DNA of 64,000 nt, taken from NCBI GenBank assembly GCA_964624555.1, contig CAZUXB010000004.1, positions 6,159-70,158 of the forward strand, given 5' to 3'. A program made the translations under genes and the position numbers. Shown piece by piece: positions 33,684 through 42,531 of the stretch. Position 1 is the first letter of the stretch, and every line of letters starts with the position of its first letter. Under the pieces are notes generated by a model, which saw only the letters and a list, made by a program, of their open reading frames with translations, searched no databases and was not told where the DNA came from. This DNA comes from SXRF01 sp964624555. GTDB taxonomy: Bacteria > Pseudomonadota > Alphaproteobacteria > Rickettsiales > SXRF01.

Positions 33684-34292
33684 ATGGCAGATAACCAAAA
33701 AAACTTCGAAGATGTAGTTAAACTTTTAGATAAAAGATCTGGTGGGGATGGTAAAGTTAAAGAACAATTATCAGTATACAAAGACGGTGCGACAAGGCTA
33801 GCAGAAGAAGGTTTTTCATTTGCTTCGCAGTTTGCTGCCATAGAATCCTTGCATGATTTGGATATTGCCGCCGGGCAGGCGGTGTATAAAGGCATGATAT
33901 CTAACCCACTGCTGCATATAGATTTAAAAAAAGAGCATGAAATAAGTTTTGCCGAACAATTTGCGGCAGCGGTTATGGTCTATGATACTGTGAGCAAGGA
34001 AAATATCTATTTAGCTGATATACAAGATATTTACGATGAAACTCGTACTGGAGGTTTGGTATTAAATTCTCAGAAGTTAGAAGGGTTGAAAAGATATTAT
34101 CATAAAGATTTAGGAGCTTATTGTATTTCTGATGAATCTGGCCCAGAACCATATACAGATCTAAGGAATAAGATAGCTGTATTTGAGACAGGTGCATTTG
34201 TTGCATCTATTACAAAAGATACTGAAGGTGCAGCAATACAAAGGGGATCTGGTACAATTACAGACCCTAGAATAAAGAATAAACACGAATAA
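33684..34292 (+). CDS. Hypothetical protein inserted between rbfA and truB
   Basis: The 202-residue soluble, mostly helical protein (QFAAIESLHDLDIAAGQAVYKG; HEISFAEQFAAAVMVYDTV) has no recognised family. No signal peptide or membrane segment is seen. Its TAA stop overlaps an ATG that begins a remnant of the truB 5' end (TAATG). Before the acyltransferase arrived, it was therefore probably coupled directly to truB. Its function cannot be inferred from the operon. Confidence 0.7.
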   Translation: MADNQKNFEDVVKLLDKRSGGDGKVKEQLSVYKDGATRLAEEGFSFASQFAAIESLHDLDIAAGQAVYKGMISNPLLHIDLKKEHEISFAEQFAAAVMVYDTVSKENIYLADIQDIYDETRTGGLVLNSQKLEGLKRYYHKDLGAYCISDESGPEPYTDLRNKIAVFETGAFVASITKDTEGAAIQRGSGTITDPRIKNKHE

Positions 34293-34315
34293 TGGACGGC
34301 TGGATAAACCTTGGT
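34292..34315 (+). pseudogene. Remnant of the truB 5' end
   Basis: ATG at 34292 begins MDGWINL, matching the GWINL at the start of truB. Sixteen bases (34296-34311) are identical to 35492-35507. The frame then leaves truB homology and stops about 17 codons later. With truB itself, it forms a direct repeat around the acyltransferase gene. Confidence 0.7.
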
Positions 34316-34363
34316 TTGTTGCTTATTAAAGAATGCCGGAGCAATTTTTTTATATAGTGTAAT

Positions 34364-35473
34364 ATGACAATGAATAATAGAGAGTTACAACAATTTACAA
34401 GTAACCGGCTAGTTGGGATCGAAATTATCCGTTTTTTGTCGGCTATTGCCATTCTTTTTATGCACTATTCCAGCTTGTCTACAGTGGATGGCAAATTTGT
34501 TAGGCCATCCTTAGAGAATCTTCCATTCTATTCTTTTTTTCATGTTTTATACAATCATGGTCACATGGGAGTGCAGTTTTTTTGGGGTATCAGCGGTTTT
34601 ATATTTTTTTATAAATACCGGGAATCAATAAACCAAGGTTTAGTGACTGGAAAAAAGTTTTTTATATTAAGATTTTCCAGATTGTACCCATTACATTTAG
34701 TAACACTACTGTTAATTTCCCTGTTGCAGTTACTATATCCGCATTTAACAGGGCATCCTTCGGTTTTGGCAACCCATAACAGTCTTTTTCTTTTTATCCT
34801 TCAGCTTTTTATGGCCAGTAATTGGGGCTTTGAAAAAACAAGCCTTTTTGCGGCAGAAGGAATATACAGTTTTAACGGTGTAATTTGGTCTGTTTCGGTA
34901 GAAATATTAGTTTATTTTATATTCTTTATGCTTCTGCGTTATGTCAGTAAGTCGATATTTGTTAATATAATTATTATATGTTTTTTTACAGTATTAGCCG
35001 TGAATTACGAAGTGTTTAGCTGTATGGTATATTTTTACACTGGGGGATTGTCAGCAATCGCAACCAAGTTTATAAAATCTACCAAAAAAAACAAAGATAT
35101 AATTTGGATATCCTGGGTTTTTGTAATCGTAACACCGATTTTTATATGGAGCTTTGCATTGCAACCGGATAGTATTTTTTATCTTCTATATATACCTGTA
35201 TGCTTATTTTGTTTTTCTCAAGAGTTGCCGTTAAATAACTATACAAAAAAAACTATTGAAACTGCAGGAAATCTTACCTATTCCAGCTATCTTTTGCATT
35301 GCCCAATGCAAATAGTAATATCCTTGTTTTTCTTCTATGTGGGAATAGCAGTGCCAATATACAATCCATTTTTCTTTATAGCTTATATGGCTACTATGTT
35401 AATCTTATCTTATTACACGTATAGATATTTTGAGGTTCCTGTTCAAAATATTATCAGAAAAAAATTACTTTAA
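34364..35473 (+). CDS. Acyltransferase 3 (OafA/YrhL) family membrane protein
   Basis: The 369-residue protein has about ten hydrophobic segments and the family start: GIEIIRFLSAIAILFMHYS with the membrane-embedded His, then HGHMGVQFFWGISGFIFFY and RFSRLYPLH. Such proteins transfer acetyl or other acyl groups to cell-surface sugars or lipids. The gene is strikingly AT-rich compared with its neighbours, interrupts the rbfA-truB order and is bracketed by copies of the truB 5' end, so it is almost certainly an acquired cassette. The acceptor is unknown. Confidence 0.88.
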   Translation: MTMNNRELQQFTSNRLVGIEIIRFLSAIAILFMHYSSLSTVDGKFVRPSLENLPFYSFFHVLYNHGHMGVQFFWGISGFIFFYKYRESINQGLVTGKKFFILRFSRLYPLHLVTLLLISLLQLLYPHLTGHPSVLATHNSLFLFILQLFMASNWGFEKTSLFAAEGIYSFNGVIWSVSVEILVYFIFFMLLRYVSKSIFVNIIIICFFTVLAVNYEVFSCMVYFYTGGLSAIATKFIKSTKKNKDIIWISWVFVIVTPIFIWSFALQPDSIFYLLYIPVCLFCFSQELPLNNYTKKTIETAGNLTYSSYLLHCPMQIVISLFFFYVGIAVPIYNPFFFIAYMATMLILSYYTYRYFEVPVQNIIRKKLL

Positions 35474-35475
35474 AT

Positions 35476-36297
35476 ATGCTTATGGAGTTAAACGGCTGGA
35501 TAAACCTCGATAAACCGCTGGGGATTAGTTCGGCGCATGCGGTGGCGAAGGTGAAATGGCTGCTTACCTCCCACCTTAGGGGGGAGGCAAGGAGGGGGGC
35601 TGAATTGGCTCAGTCCGAGCAAGTAAGCCCTCACCCTGGCCCTCTCCCTAAGGGAGAGGGGAGAAAGATAAAGATCGGCCACGCGGGAACGCTGGACCCG
35701 CTGGCATCGGGCATACTACCGCTGGCGCTGGGCAAAGCTACTAAAAGCGTTGAGCAGATGATGGGTTGTGAGAAGGCGTATATTTTTACCGTAACCTGGG
35801 GGCAGGAGAGGGCAACTGACGATGCAGCGGGAGATGTTATCGCCGAGTCCGCTGCCAGCCCGAGCAGGGCAGATATAGAAAAAATACTGCCCCAGTTCAT
35901 TGGCGAAATATTACAGGTGCCCCCCAATTTTTCTGCCATAAAACTCGATGGAAAAAGGGCTTATGACATGGCGCGCAAAGGGCAGGTGGTGGAGATAAAA
36001 CCACGTAATGTTATTGTAAAATCACTAGAAATCACTTCACTGACAACTGACAACAGACAACTGACCACCACCTTCCTCTGTCACTGCGGTAGGGGCACCT
36101 ATATTCGCTCTCTGGCGCGGGATATGGGCAGGATTTTGGGCTGTTACGGCTATGTTTCGGCACTTCGCAGGACAAAAGTCGGTAAATTTACGGAAAACAA
36201 TGCGATTTCGCTGGAAATCTTAGAAAATATGGTGCATAAAGGCTCACTTGATTTTTTGCAACCTGTGGAATTCGTGCTGGACGACATCTTGGCATGA
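35476..36297 (+). CDS. truB: tRNA pseudouridine(55) synthase TruB, with two repeat-derived inserts
   Basis: TruB makes pseudouridine 55 in the T-loop of tRNAs. The catalytic block GHAGTLDPLASG is intact with Asp74. Other motifs are PPNFSAIKLDGKRAYDMAR and CGRGTYIRSLARDMG. Residues about 31-64, between VKWLL and KIGHAG, are foreign and encoded by a CCCTCTCCC-type palindromic element. A second insert (TTDNRQLTT near residues 190-198) comes from reiterated ACTGACA words. The enzyme could still fold, since both inserts fall outside the catalytic motifs. The start at 35476 lies directly after the acyltransferase stop. Confidence 0.93.
   Translation: MLMELNGWINLDKPLGISSAHAVAKVKWLLTSHLRGEARRGAELAQSEQVSPHPGPLPKGEGRKIKIGHAGTLDPLASGILPLALGKATKSVEQMMGCEKAYIFTVTWGQERATDDAAGDVIAESAASPSRADIEKILPQFIGEILQVPPNFSAIKLDGKRAYDMARKGQVVEIKPRNVIVKSLEITSLTTDNRQLTTTFLCHCGRGTYIRSLARDMGRILGCYGYVSALRRTKVGKFTENNAISLEILENMVHKGSLDFLQPVEFVLDDILA
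35567..35665. repeat. CCCTCTCCC-type palindromic element in frame within truB
   Basis: It contains CCTCCCACCTTAGGGGGGAGG, then AGCCCTCACCCTGGCCC and CCCTCTCCCTAAGGGAGAGGG. It adds about 34 codons without a stop or frameshift, directly before the catalytic GHAGTLDP block. Confidence 0.8.
36038..36066. repeat. ACTGACA-word repeat in frame within truB
   Basis: Three imperfect copies of a CTGACAA/CAGACAA word are read as LTTDNRQLTT before the CGRGTYIRSL motif. The same words form the junction palindrome upstream of rpsO (36328-36413). Confidence 0.6.
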
Positions 36298-36327
36298 ATG
36301 AAACTTGGTGTTTGTGTTTAATTTAAA

Positions 36328-36413
36328 AGCGGACAGCGGTCGGCGATCAGCGGTCGGTAAGAAAGTCTTACTAATCCTGGCCACTGACAACTGACCACTG
36401 ACAACTGAAAGGG
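36328..36413. repeat. Junction palindrome upstream of rpsO
   Basis: GCGGACAGCGGTCGGCGATC-type words are followed by CACTGACAACTGACC words, and AAGAAAGTCTTACT forms an inner hairpin. It ends just before the GGGAAGC ribosome binding site of rpsO. Confidence 0.6.
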
Positions 36414-36421
36414 AAGCTACG

Positions 36422-36688
36422 ATGTCGCCACAAGCTAAGAAAAAAGATACTATAAAGGCCTACGCAACCAAAAAAGATGATACCGGTTCACCGGAAGTTC
36501 AGGTAGCCCTGCTTACCGACCGCATCAACCATTTAACCGAGCATTTCACCAGCCACAAGAATGACCATCATTCCCGTCGTGGCCTGCTGATCCTCGTTGG
36601 CCGCCGCCGCCGCCTTCTTGACTATTTAAAGAGAAGCGATAACGCCCGCTACGAAGCGTTGATCAAGAAATTAGGTATCCGTAAATAA
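36422..36688 (+). CDS. rpsO: 30S ribosomal protein S15
   Basis: S15 binds the 16S rRNA central domain and nucleates platform assembly. The 88-residue length is standard. Family blocks are DTGSPEVQVALLTDRINHLTEH, HSRRGLLILVGRRRRLLDYL and the ALIKKLGIRK ending. It precedes pnp as in most proteobacteria. Confidence 0.97.
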   Translation: MSPQAKKKDTIKAYATKKDDTGSPEVQVALLTDRINHLTEHFTSHKNDHHSRRGLLILVGRRRRLLDYLKRSDNARYEALIKKLGIRK

Positions 36689-36689
36689 T

Positions 36690-36767
36690 TGGTGTTAGTG
36701 TGGGTGTGAGTGTTGGTGTAAAGCCAAAACTTCACTCACACTACCATTCACACTCACACAACTAAGC
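36690..36767. repeat. Junction palindrome of GTGTTAGTGTGG words between rpsO and pnp
   Basis: A GTGTTAGTGTGGGTGTGAG arm is followed by ACTCACACTACCATTCAC. It shares its words with the nusA-infB junction, although the loci are 6 kb apart. Confidence 0.7.
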
Positions 36768-36787
36768 AGGAAGAGAGATATAAAATT

Positions 36788-38920
36788 ATGTTTAATGTAA
36801 CGAAGAAATCAATTGAATGGGGTGGCCGCACACTAACACTTGAAACCGGAAAAATAGCCCGCCAGGCCGATGGCGCAGTACTCGCAACCTATGGCAATAC
36901 CGTGGTACTCTGCACCGTAGTTGCCGCAAAAAAACCAAAAGCTGATGTTGATTTCTTCCCGCTTACCGTAAACTATCAGGAAAAAGCCTTCGCCGCCGGT
37001 AAAATTCCCGGTGGCTTTTTCAAACGTGAAGGCCGCCCGACTGAAAAAGAAGTGCTGACCTCGCGTCTGATCGACCGCCCGATCCGCCCATTATTCCCCA
37101 ATGGATTCTACAACGAAACACAGGTTGTGTGCACATTGCTTTCTCACGACATGCAGAATGATCCGGATATCGTTTCTATGATCGGCGCATCGGCTGCACT
37201 AACACTTTCCGGTGTTCCCTTCATGGGCCCGGTATTTGGTGCCCGTGTTGGTTATGTGAACGGCGAATATATGCTCAACCCAACCCGTGCTGAACTGCTT
37301 GATAGCAAGCTCGACCTCGTGGTTGCCGGTACTCGCACTTCTGTTCTCATGGTTGAATCAGAAGCGCAGGAACTTTCTGAAGAAGTGATGCTTGGCGCCG
37401 TGACCTACGGCCACAAGGAATCACAGGCCGTTATCAAAATGATCATTGAGCTTGCTGAGGCCGCTGCCAAAGAACCGTGGGATTTCAAAAAACCCGAAGA
37501 TGCCGAGCTCGAAGCGAAAGTTCGCGCCGCTGCGGAAGCAGACCTGCGCGCCGCTTATAAGCTCACCGGCAAACAGGATCGCTCCAACCGTCTTGATGAA
37601 ATTAAAACCGCTGTCAAAGAAAAACTCGGCGGCGAAAACGGCTATGATGATAAAACCCTCGGCAACCAGATCAAAAAACTGGAACAGGACATCGTGCGCA
37701 CCGCCTATGTGGAAAACAAAGTGCGTATCGATGGCCGCGGCCCAGCCGATATCCGCCAGATAGTCAGCGAAGTTGGAGTTCTGCCTATGACCCACGGTTC
37801 GGCGCTGTTCACCCGCGGTGAAACACAGGCCGTAGTTGTTGCCACGCTCGGCACCAGCCAGGATGAACAGGTCATTGACGCGCTGGAAGGCGAATATCGC
37901 GAGAACTTCATGCTCCACTACAATTTCCCGCCATACTCAACCGGTGAAACTGGCCGCCTTGGTTCGCCAGGACGCCGTGAAATTGGTCATGGCAAACTGG
38001 CATGGCGCGCGGTACACCCGATGCTGCCGGAAAAAGAAGAATTCCCCTACACGCTGCGCTGCGTATCGGAAATCACGGAATCGAACGGTTCATCTTCGAT
38101 GGCGACCGTGTGCGGTAGCTCATTGGCGCTGATGGATGCCGGTGTGCCGCTGAAACGCCCGGTTGCCGGTATCGCGATGGGCCTCATAAAAGAAAAATCC
38201 GGTTTCATCGTTCTTTCCGATATCCTTGGTGATGAAGATCATCTCGGCGATATGGATTTCAAAGTGGCTGGTACGTCTGACGGTATCACTGCATTGCAGA
38301 TGGATATCAAGATTGATGGCATCACCGAAGAGATCATGAAGGTGGCGCTGACTCAGGCAAATGCCGGACGCAAGCACATCTTGGGCGAAATGGGCAAAGC
38401 GCTTTCCGCCCCGCGTGAATCTGTGGGCAGCACTGCGCCACGTATCACCACCATGAGCATACCGAAAGATAAAATTCGCGAAGTTATCGGCTCCGGCGGT
38501 AAAGTTATACGCGAAATCTGCGAAGTGACCGGCGCGAAAGTGGACATTGAAGATGACGGTACCGTGCGTATCGCTGCAACTTCGGAAGAAGCTGGAAAAA
38601 AGGCTTACGACTGGATATACGGCATCGTTGCTGAGCCGGAAGTTGGTCAGATACATAGCGGCAAGGTTGTGCGCGTGGTTGATTTCGGCGCCTTCGTGAA
38701 CTTCTTCGGTGCGAAAGATGGCCTTGTGCATATCAGTGAACTGGCTGACCACCGCGTAAATAAAGTTGAAGACGTTGTAAAAGAAGGCGACACAGTGAAG
38801 GTGAAGGTTCTCGATATTGACAACCGTGGCAAGATCCGCCTCTCCATGCGGGTTGTGAACCAGGAAACTGGCGAGGACATGTCTGACAGCATGCCATCAC
38901 GCGAAAAGAAAGCCCAGTAG
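36788..38920 (+). CDS. pnp: Polyribonucleotide nucleotidyltransferase (PNPase)
   Basis: PNPase degrades RNA phosphorolytically from the 3' end, alone or in a degradosome. The 710-residue protein has two RNase PH domains (first with FFPLTVNYQEKAFAAGKIPGG; second with the catalytic GSALFTRGETQ and DILGDEDHLGDMDFK), a KH domain (VIGSGGKVIREICEVTGAKV, about 560-620) and a C-terminal S1 domain (GKVVRVVDFGAFVNFFGAKDG, about 625-695). Length and order are standard. Confidence 0.97.
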   Translation: MFNVTKKSIEWGGRTLTLETGKIARQADGAVLATYGNTVVLCTVVAAKKPKADVDFFPLTVNYQEKAFAAGKIPGGFFKREGRPTEKEVLTSRLIDRPIRPLFPNGFYNETQVVCTLLSHDMQNDPDIVSMIGASAALTLSGVPFMGPVFGARVGYVNGEYMLNPTRAELLDSKLDLVVAGTRTSVLMVESEAQELSEEVMLGAVTYGHKESQAVIKMIIELAEAAAKEPWDFKKPEDAELEAKVRAAAEADLRAAYKLTGKQDRSNRLDEIKTAVKEKLGGENGYDDKTLGNQIKKLEQDIVRTAYVENKVRIDGRGPADIRQIVSEVGVLPMTHGSALFTRGETQAVVVATLGTSQDEQVIDALEGEYRENFMLHYNFPPYSTGETGRLGSPGRREIGHGKLAWRAVHPMLPEKEEFPYTLRCVSEITESNGSSSMATVCGSSLALMDAGVPLKRPVAGIAMGLIKEKSGFIVLSDILGDEDHLGDMDFKVAGTSDGITALQMDIKIDGITEEIMKVALTQANAGRKHILGEMGKALSAPRESVGSTAPRITTMSIPKDKIREVIGSGGKVIREICEVTGAKVDIEDDGTVRIAATSEEAGKKAYDWIYGIVAEPEVGQIHSGKVVRVVDFGAFVNFFGAKDGLVHISELADHRVNKVEDVVKEGDTVKVKVLDIDNRGKIRLSMRVVNQETGEDMSDSMPSREKKAQ

Positions 38921-38924
38921 AAAA

Positions 38925-38999
38925 TAGTTACGAGTTACCGGTTGCCAGTTACCAGAAAATTATTTAACACTGGTATCTCGTAACTGGTAACAGGTAACT
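38925..38999. repeat. Junction palindrome of GTTACGAGTTACCGG words after pnp
   Basis: GTTACGAGTTACCGGTTGCC is followed by CTCGTAACTGGTAACAGG. It shares words with 23637-23706 and could serve as the pnp terminator. Confidence 0.65.
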
Positions 39000-39005
39000 A
39001 AAATC

Positions 39006-39614
39006 ATGAGCAATCCCAAATTACTCAAAGCCCGCATTAACCACAGCCGCATATTTGCGGTTGCGCTGGTGCTGGTGCTGCTCGTCAGTCAACCAATATA
39101 TGCTGTAAACCATTTTCCGCGCGAATGTATGCTGTGGGTCGGTTATGCCATGGTGATATTCGGCGCCTTTGGCCGCGTTTATTGCTCGGCCTTCATCGGC
39201 GGGCGCAAGAATGACGAGGTAATACGCTCCGGCCCGTTCTCGGTGGTGCGCAACCCGCTTTATGTGTTCTCGTTCATCGCTATGGTCGGCATCGGTTTGC
39301 AGTCAGGCATGTTGCTGGTGACCGCGATACTCATCGGCGCATTCGTGTTTTATTATCCTATGGTGGTGGCCAAGGAAGAAGCATTTCTCGAAAATAAATT
39401 CGGCGAGCCTTATACAAAATATAAAGCCGAAGTGCCGCGCTGGATACCTAATTTAAAACTGTGGAATGAACCGGAACAGGTGGATGCCAAGCCCAAATTC
39501 CTGCGCAAAACCGCGCTCGATGCCGCGATATTCTTCCTGCCGATGCCTTGTTTTACTATTATCAACTCCTTGCAGATACACCACATATTGCCAATATGGT
39601 TGACACTGCCATAG
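39006..39614 (+). CDS. Isoprenylcysteine methyltransferase (ICMT/PEMT)-like membrane methyltransferase
   Basis: The 202-residue protein has about four hydrophobic segments. It carries the signature of the phospholipid/isoprenylcysteine methyltransferase family: GPFSVVRNPLYVFSF in the middle and EEAFLENKFGEPYTKYKAEVPRWIP towards the end. Bacterial members methylate lipids or unknown small substrates. No operon partner is evident. Confidence 0.85.
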   Translation: MSNPKLLKARINHSRIFAVALVLVLLVSQPIYAVNHFPRECMLWVGYAMVIFGAFGRVYCSAFIGGRKNDEVIRSGPFSVVRNPLYVFSFIAMVGIGLQSGMLLVTAILIGAFVFYYPMVVAKEEAFLENKFGEPYTKYKAEVPRWIPNLKLWNEPEQVDAKPKFLRKTALDAAIFFLPMPCFTIINSLQIHHILPIWLTLP

Positions 39615-39686
39615 GTTAACTCCATTTAATATTTTGTCTTTAAACGGCGGGGATATTTGCTATAATAGGAAAAAATCAGGGCCGGA

Positions 39687-40076
39687 ATGATGGAAGAAAA
39701 CAAACCTGAAAATAATGACGAAAAGCATAAGAAGCATCACTTCTGGCAAAGGCGTCATGAAAAAGAAAAGGAAATCGCCAACCACCGTGGTCAGGCCGCT
39801 GCTTATGCTACCGTTGGTACTATTGGTACGCTTGGTTGGGGAACTGCTGAGGCAATGGGAAGTGGCTTGGCATCAGAACTTGCAGAAGTTGCGTTGTTTG
39901 AGGCGTCCGATAAAATAAGCAAAAAAGCATGGAAAAGAATCGGTGCTGTTGTGGGTGGGGTGGCGGTAGGCGCATTTGTATATGCCGGGATAAAACATTT
40001 CCGCGCTGAAAAATTACAGGCTGAATTGAATGAAAAAGACTCTTCTCCCTCTCCCCTTGGGAGAGGGCTGGGGTGA
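39687..40076 (+). CDS. Small hypothetical protein with repeat-derived C-terminus
   Basis: The 129-residue protein has a charged His/Lys-rich N-terminus and two Gly/Ala-rich hydrophobic stretches (AAAYATVGTIGTLGWG; VVGGVAVGAFVYAGI). The final residues SPSPLGRGLG and the stop codon come from a CCCTCTCCC-type palindromic element, so the original C-terminus has been replaced. No family is recognised. Confidence 0.6.
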   Translation: MMEENKPENNDEKHKKHHFWQRRHEKEKEIANHRGQAAAYATVGTIGTLGWGTAEAMGSGLASELAEVALFEASDKISKKAWKRIGAVVGGVAVGAFVYAGIKHFRAEKLQAELNEKDSSPSPLGRGLG

Positions 40077-40140
40077 GGGCTAAGTAACCACGATAGACAG
40101 CCCTCATCCTAACCTTCTCCCAGAGGGAGAAGGAACTATC
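40042..40140. repeat. CCCTCTCCC-type palindromic element
   Basis: CCCTCTCCCCTTGGGAGAGGG, GGGGTGAGGGCTAAG, then AGCCCTCATCCTAACC and CTCCCAGAGGGAG. This is a clean full-length copy very close to that at 63405-63504. It supplies the end of the preceding gene. Confidence 0.8.
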
Positions 40141-40188
40141 CTAAAGCAATTTCCTTGTAAAAATATAGCTAACTGCTAAACCAGTTGG

Positions 40189-42390
40189 ATGAACTCATCC
40201 TTGGAAATTACTACAACACAATCTTCTGAAAATTCCCTCACTGCGGCGCTGAATCCGCAGCAACGTGCGGCAGTGGAGGCAACGCAGGGCGCGGTGCTGG
40301 TGCTGGCCGGTGCGGGCACTGGCAAAACCCGCGTACTCACCACGCGCATCGCCTATATCCTCACCAACCGCCTCGCATATCCCGGTGAAATTCTCGCGGT
40401 GACTTTCACCAACAAAGCCGCGCGCGAAATGGCTGAGCGCGTGAATGCCATGACCGGCAGCGCACAGGCATTATGGCAGGGAACGTTCCACTCGATAGGC
40501 GCCAAAATCATCCGCCGCCACGCCGAGAAGCTGGGGCTTACCTCGAGCTTCACCATACTGGATTCTGATGACCAGTTGCGCCTGCTCAAAACCATTCTCG
40601 CCGAACAGAACATTGATGATAAGTCGCTGCCGCCGAAATTATTTTCAGCGATAATCCAATCATGGAAAGACCAGGGGCTAACGCCGGATAAGGTGACCAA
40701 TGTCAGTGATTCGCAGGCCGCTGGTGGCCACGCGCTTAAAGTATATAAACTATATCAGGACCGGTTGCGTAGCCTGAACGCGACCGATTTCGGCGATTTG
40801 ATATTGCATATGCTGACTTTGTTCACCAATTTCCCGGAAGTGCTGCGCGAATATTCCAGCCGCTTTAAATATATCCTCGTCGATGAGTATCAGGATACCA
40901 ACGTGGCGCAGTATCTGTGGCTGCGGCTGCTTGCGAGTTATCACAAGAATATCTGCTGCGTGGGCGATGACGACCAATCCATCTATAGCTGGCGCGGCGC
41001 GGAGGTCGGCAACATCCTGCGTTTTGAAAAAGATTATCCCGATGCCACGGTCATTCGCCTTGAATGCAACTACCGCTCTACGCCGCATATACTGGCGGCG
41101 GCGAGCAAAGTTATCGCCAATAATAAAGGACGTCTTGGCAAAACGCTGTGGACGCCGGTGCAGGATGGCGAAAAAATAAAACTAAAATCAGTGTGGGACG
41201 AGGGCGAGGAAGCACGCTTCGTCGGCGAAGAAGTGGAGGCACTGCAACGCGCGAAAATTTCGCTCAAGGATATGGCGATATTGGTGCGCGCCGGTTTCCA
41301 GACGCGGGCGTTTGAAGAACGGTTTTTGACACTGGGAATTCCGTATCGTGTTATCGGGGGGCTGCGCTTTTATGAGCGGCAGGAAATCCGCGATGCGGTG
41401 GCCTACTTGCGCATACTCGCTGTGCCGCAGGATGATCTGGCTTTCGAGCGCATCATCAACACGCCCAAACGCGGTATCGGGCAGGCGACCATGCAGCAAC
41501 TGCACACCACCGCGCGGAGCCTGAATAGCTCGCTCTATAATGCCACCCACCATCTGCTTAAAACCGGGGTGATAAAAGGAAAACTCGGTGAGGCGCTGAA
41601 TAAGTTTATAAATAACTGCGAAAGCTGGAAGGTGAAACTGGCAACGCTGCCGCTCGGCGAAGTGGTGGAGTTAGTGCTGGAAGAAAGCGGTTACCTGAAT
41701 ATGTGGAAGCAGGAAAAAACACCGGAAGCGGCGGGGCGTATTGAAAACTTAAAGGAATTATCACGCGCTATCGGCGAGTTTGAAAGCATCAATGCCTTTC
41801 TTGAGCATGTGAGCCTGGTGATGGAAGCGGCGGGTGCCGATAGTAATGTTGATATGGTAAGCCTGATGACGCTACACGCTGCGAAAGGCCTGGAGTTCAA
41901 TGTGGTATTCCTGCCCGGATGGGAGGAGGGGGTATTCCCCCATCAGCGCGCAATCGACGAATCCGGCGCCAAGGGGCTGGAGGAAGAACGCAGGCTGGCC
42001 TATGTGGGCATCACCCGCGCACGGAATAAATTATATATATCGCACGCAGCTAACCGCCGCATCTATAACCAGTGGCAGAGCAGTATTCCTTCGCGCTTTA
42101 TTGGTGAAATACCGCCGGACACGATGGAGCAGGTGGGTGGCGGCGCAGTGAATATGGCAAGCCGGAGCATGAAAAACTGGAGCAGCGAGGTGGCCGATAT
42201 TTTGGCGTCCCATAAAGCTACCGTAACCCCAGAAGCCGAGGAAAAATTCAAAAAAGGCCAGCGCATTTTCCACCAGAAGTTCGGTTACGGCTACATATTA
42301 ACCATTAGCGGAAATACGCTAGAGATCAGCTTCGACAAGGCTGGAAAGAAAAAAGTATTGGCTGAGTTTGTTAGTGTCATGCCAGCATAG
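40189..42390 (+). CDS. uvrD: ATP-dependent DNA helicase, UvrD/PcrA type
   Basis: This superfamily 1A 3'-5' helicase acts in nucleotide excision and mismatch repair and in clearing proteins from DNA. The 733-residue protein shows the Q motif LNPQQRAAV, Walker A GAGTGKT (41-47), motif II VDEYQDTN (about 231), motif III GDDDQSIYSWRGA, LHAAKGLEFNVVFLPG (motif V region) and RRLAYVGITRARN (motif VI). A C-terminal basic domain follows (FGYGYILTI). The last residues and the stop lie within a palindromic repeat, so the tail may be altered. Confidence 0.94.
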   Translation: MNSSLEITTTQSSENSLTAALNPQQRAAVEATQGAVLVLAGAGTGKTRVLTTRIAYILTNRLAYPGEILAVTFTNKAAREMAERVNAMTGSAQALWQGTFHSIGAKIIRRHAEKLGLTSSFTILDSDDQLRLLKTILAEQNIDDKSLPPKLFSAIIQSWKDQGLTPDKVTNVSDSQAAGGHALKVYKLYQDRLRSLNATDFGDLILHMLTLFTNFPEVLREYSSRFKYILVDEYQDTNVAQYLWLRLLASYHKNICCVGDDDQSIYSWRGAEVGNILRFEKDYPDATVIRLECNYRSTPHILAAASKVIANNKGRLGKTLWTPVQDGEKIKLKSVWDEGEEARFVGEEVEALQRAKISLKDMAILVRAGFQTRAFEERFLTLGIPYRVIGGLRFYERQEIRDAVAYLRILAVPQDDLAFERIINTPKRGIGQATMQQLHTTARSLNSSLYNATHHLLKTGVIKGKLGEALNKFINNCESWKVKLATLPLGEVVELVLEESGYLNMWKQEKTPEAAGRIENLKELSRAIGEFESINAFLEHVSLVMEAAGADSNVDMVSLMTLHAAKGLEFNVVFLPGWEEGVFPHQRAIDESGAKGLEEERRLAYVGITRARNKLYISHAANRRIYNQWQSSIPSRFIGEIPPDTMEQVGGGAVNMASRSMKNWSSEVADILASHKATVTPEAEEKFKKGQRIFHQKFGYGYILTISGNTLEISFDKAGKKKVLAEFVSVMPA

Positions 42391-42442
42391 GCTGGCATCC
42401 AGTGGATAGAAGTTCTGGATACCAGCTTTCGCTGGTATGACA
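42377..42442. repeat. GTCATACCAGC-type palindromic element overlapping the uvrD stop
   Basis: GTCATGCCAGCATAGGCTGGCATCC and GGATACCAGCTTTCGCTGG-TATGAC form two linked hairpins. The TAG stop of uvrD lies in the first loop. A sister copy is at 51761-51827. Confidence 0.75.
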
Positions 42443-42451
42443 AGGAAGTAT

Positions 42452-42488
42452 AATTCCTATTGACATACTAGGAATTAAACTATATAAA
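42452..42488 (+). promoter_or_regulatory. Consensus promoter with overlapping palindromic operator for the Rrf2 gene
   Basis: TTGACA (42460-42465) and TATAAA (42483-42488) are 17 bases apart, a near-perfect sigma-70 promoter. The inverted repeat AATTCCTA (42452-42459) and TAGGAATT (42469-42476) brackets the -35 box. This is the expected position of an operator for autorepression by the Rrf2 protein encoded next. Confidence 0.75.
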
Positions 42489-42531
42489 ATCACTATAGTT
42501 TAGTTTGATTTGGTTTTTTGGGGAATTTGCT

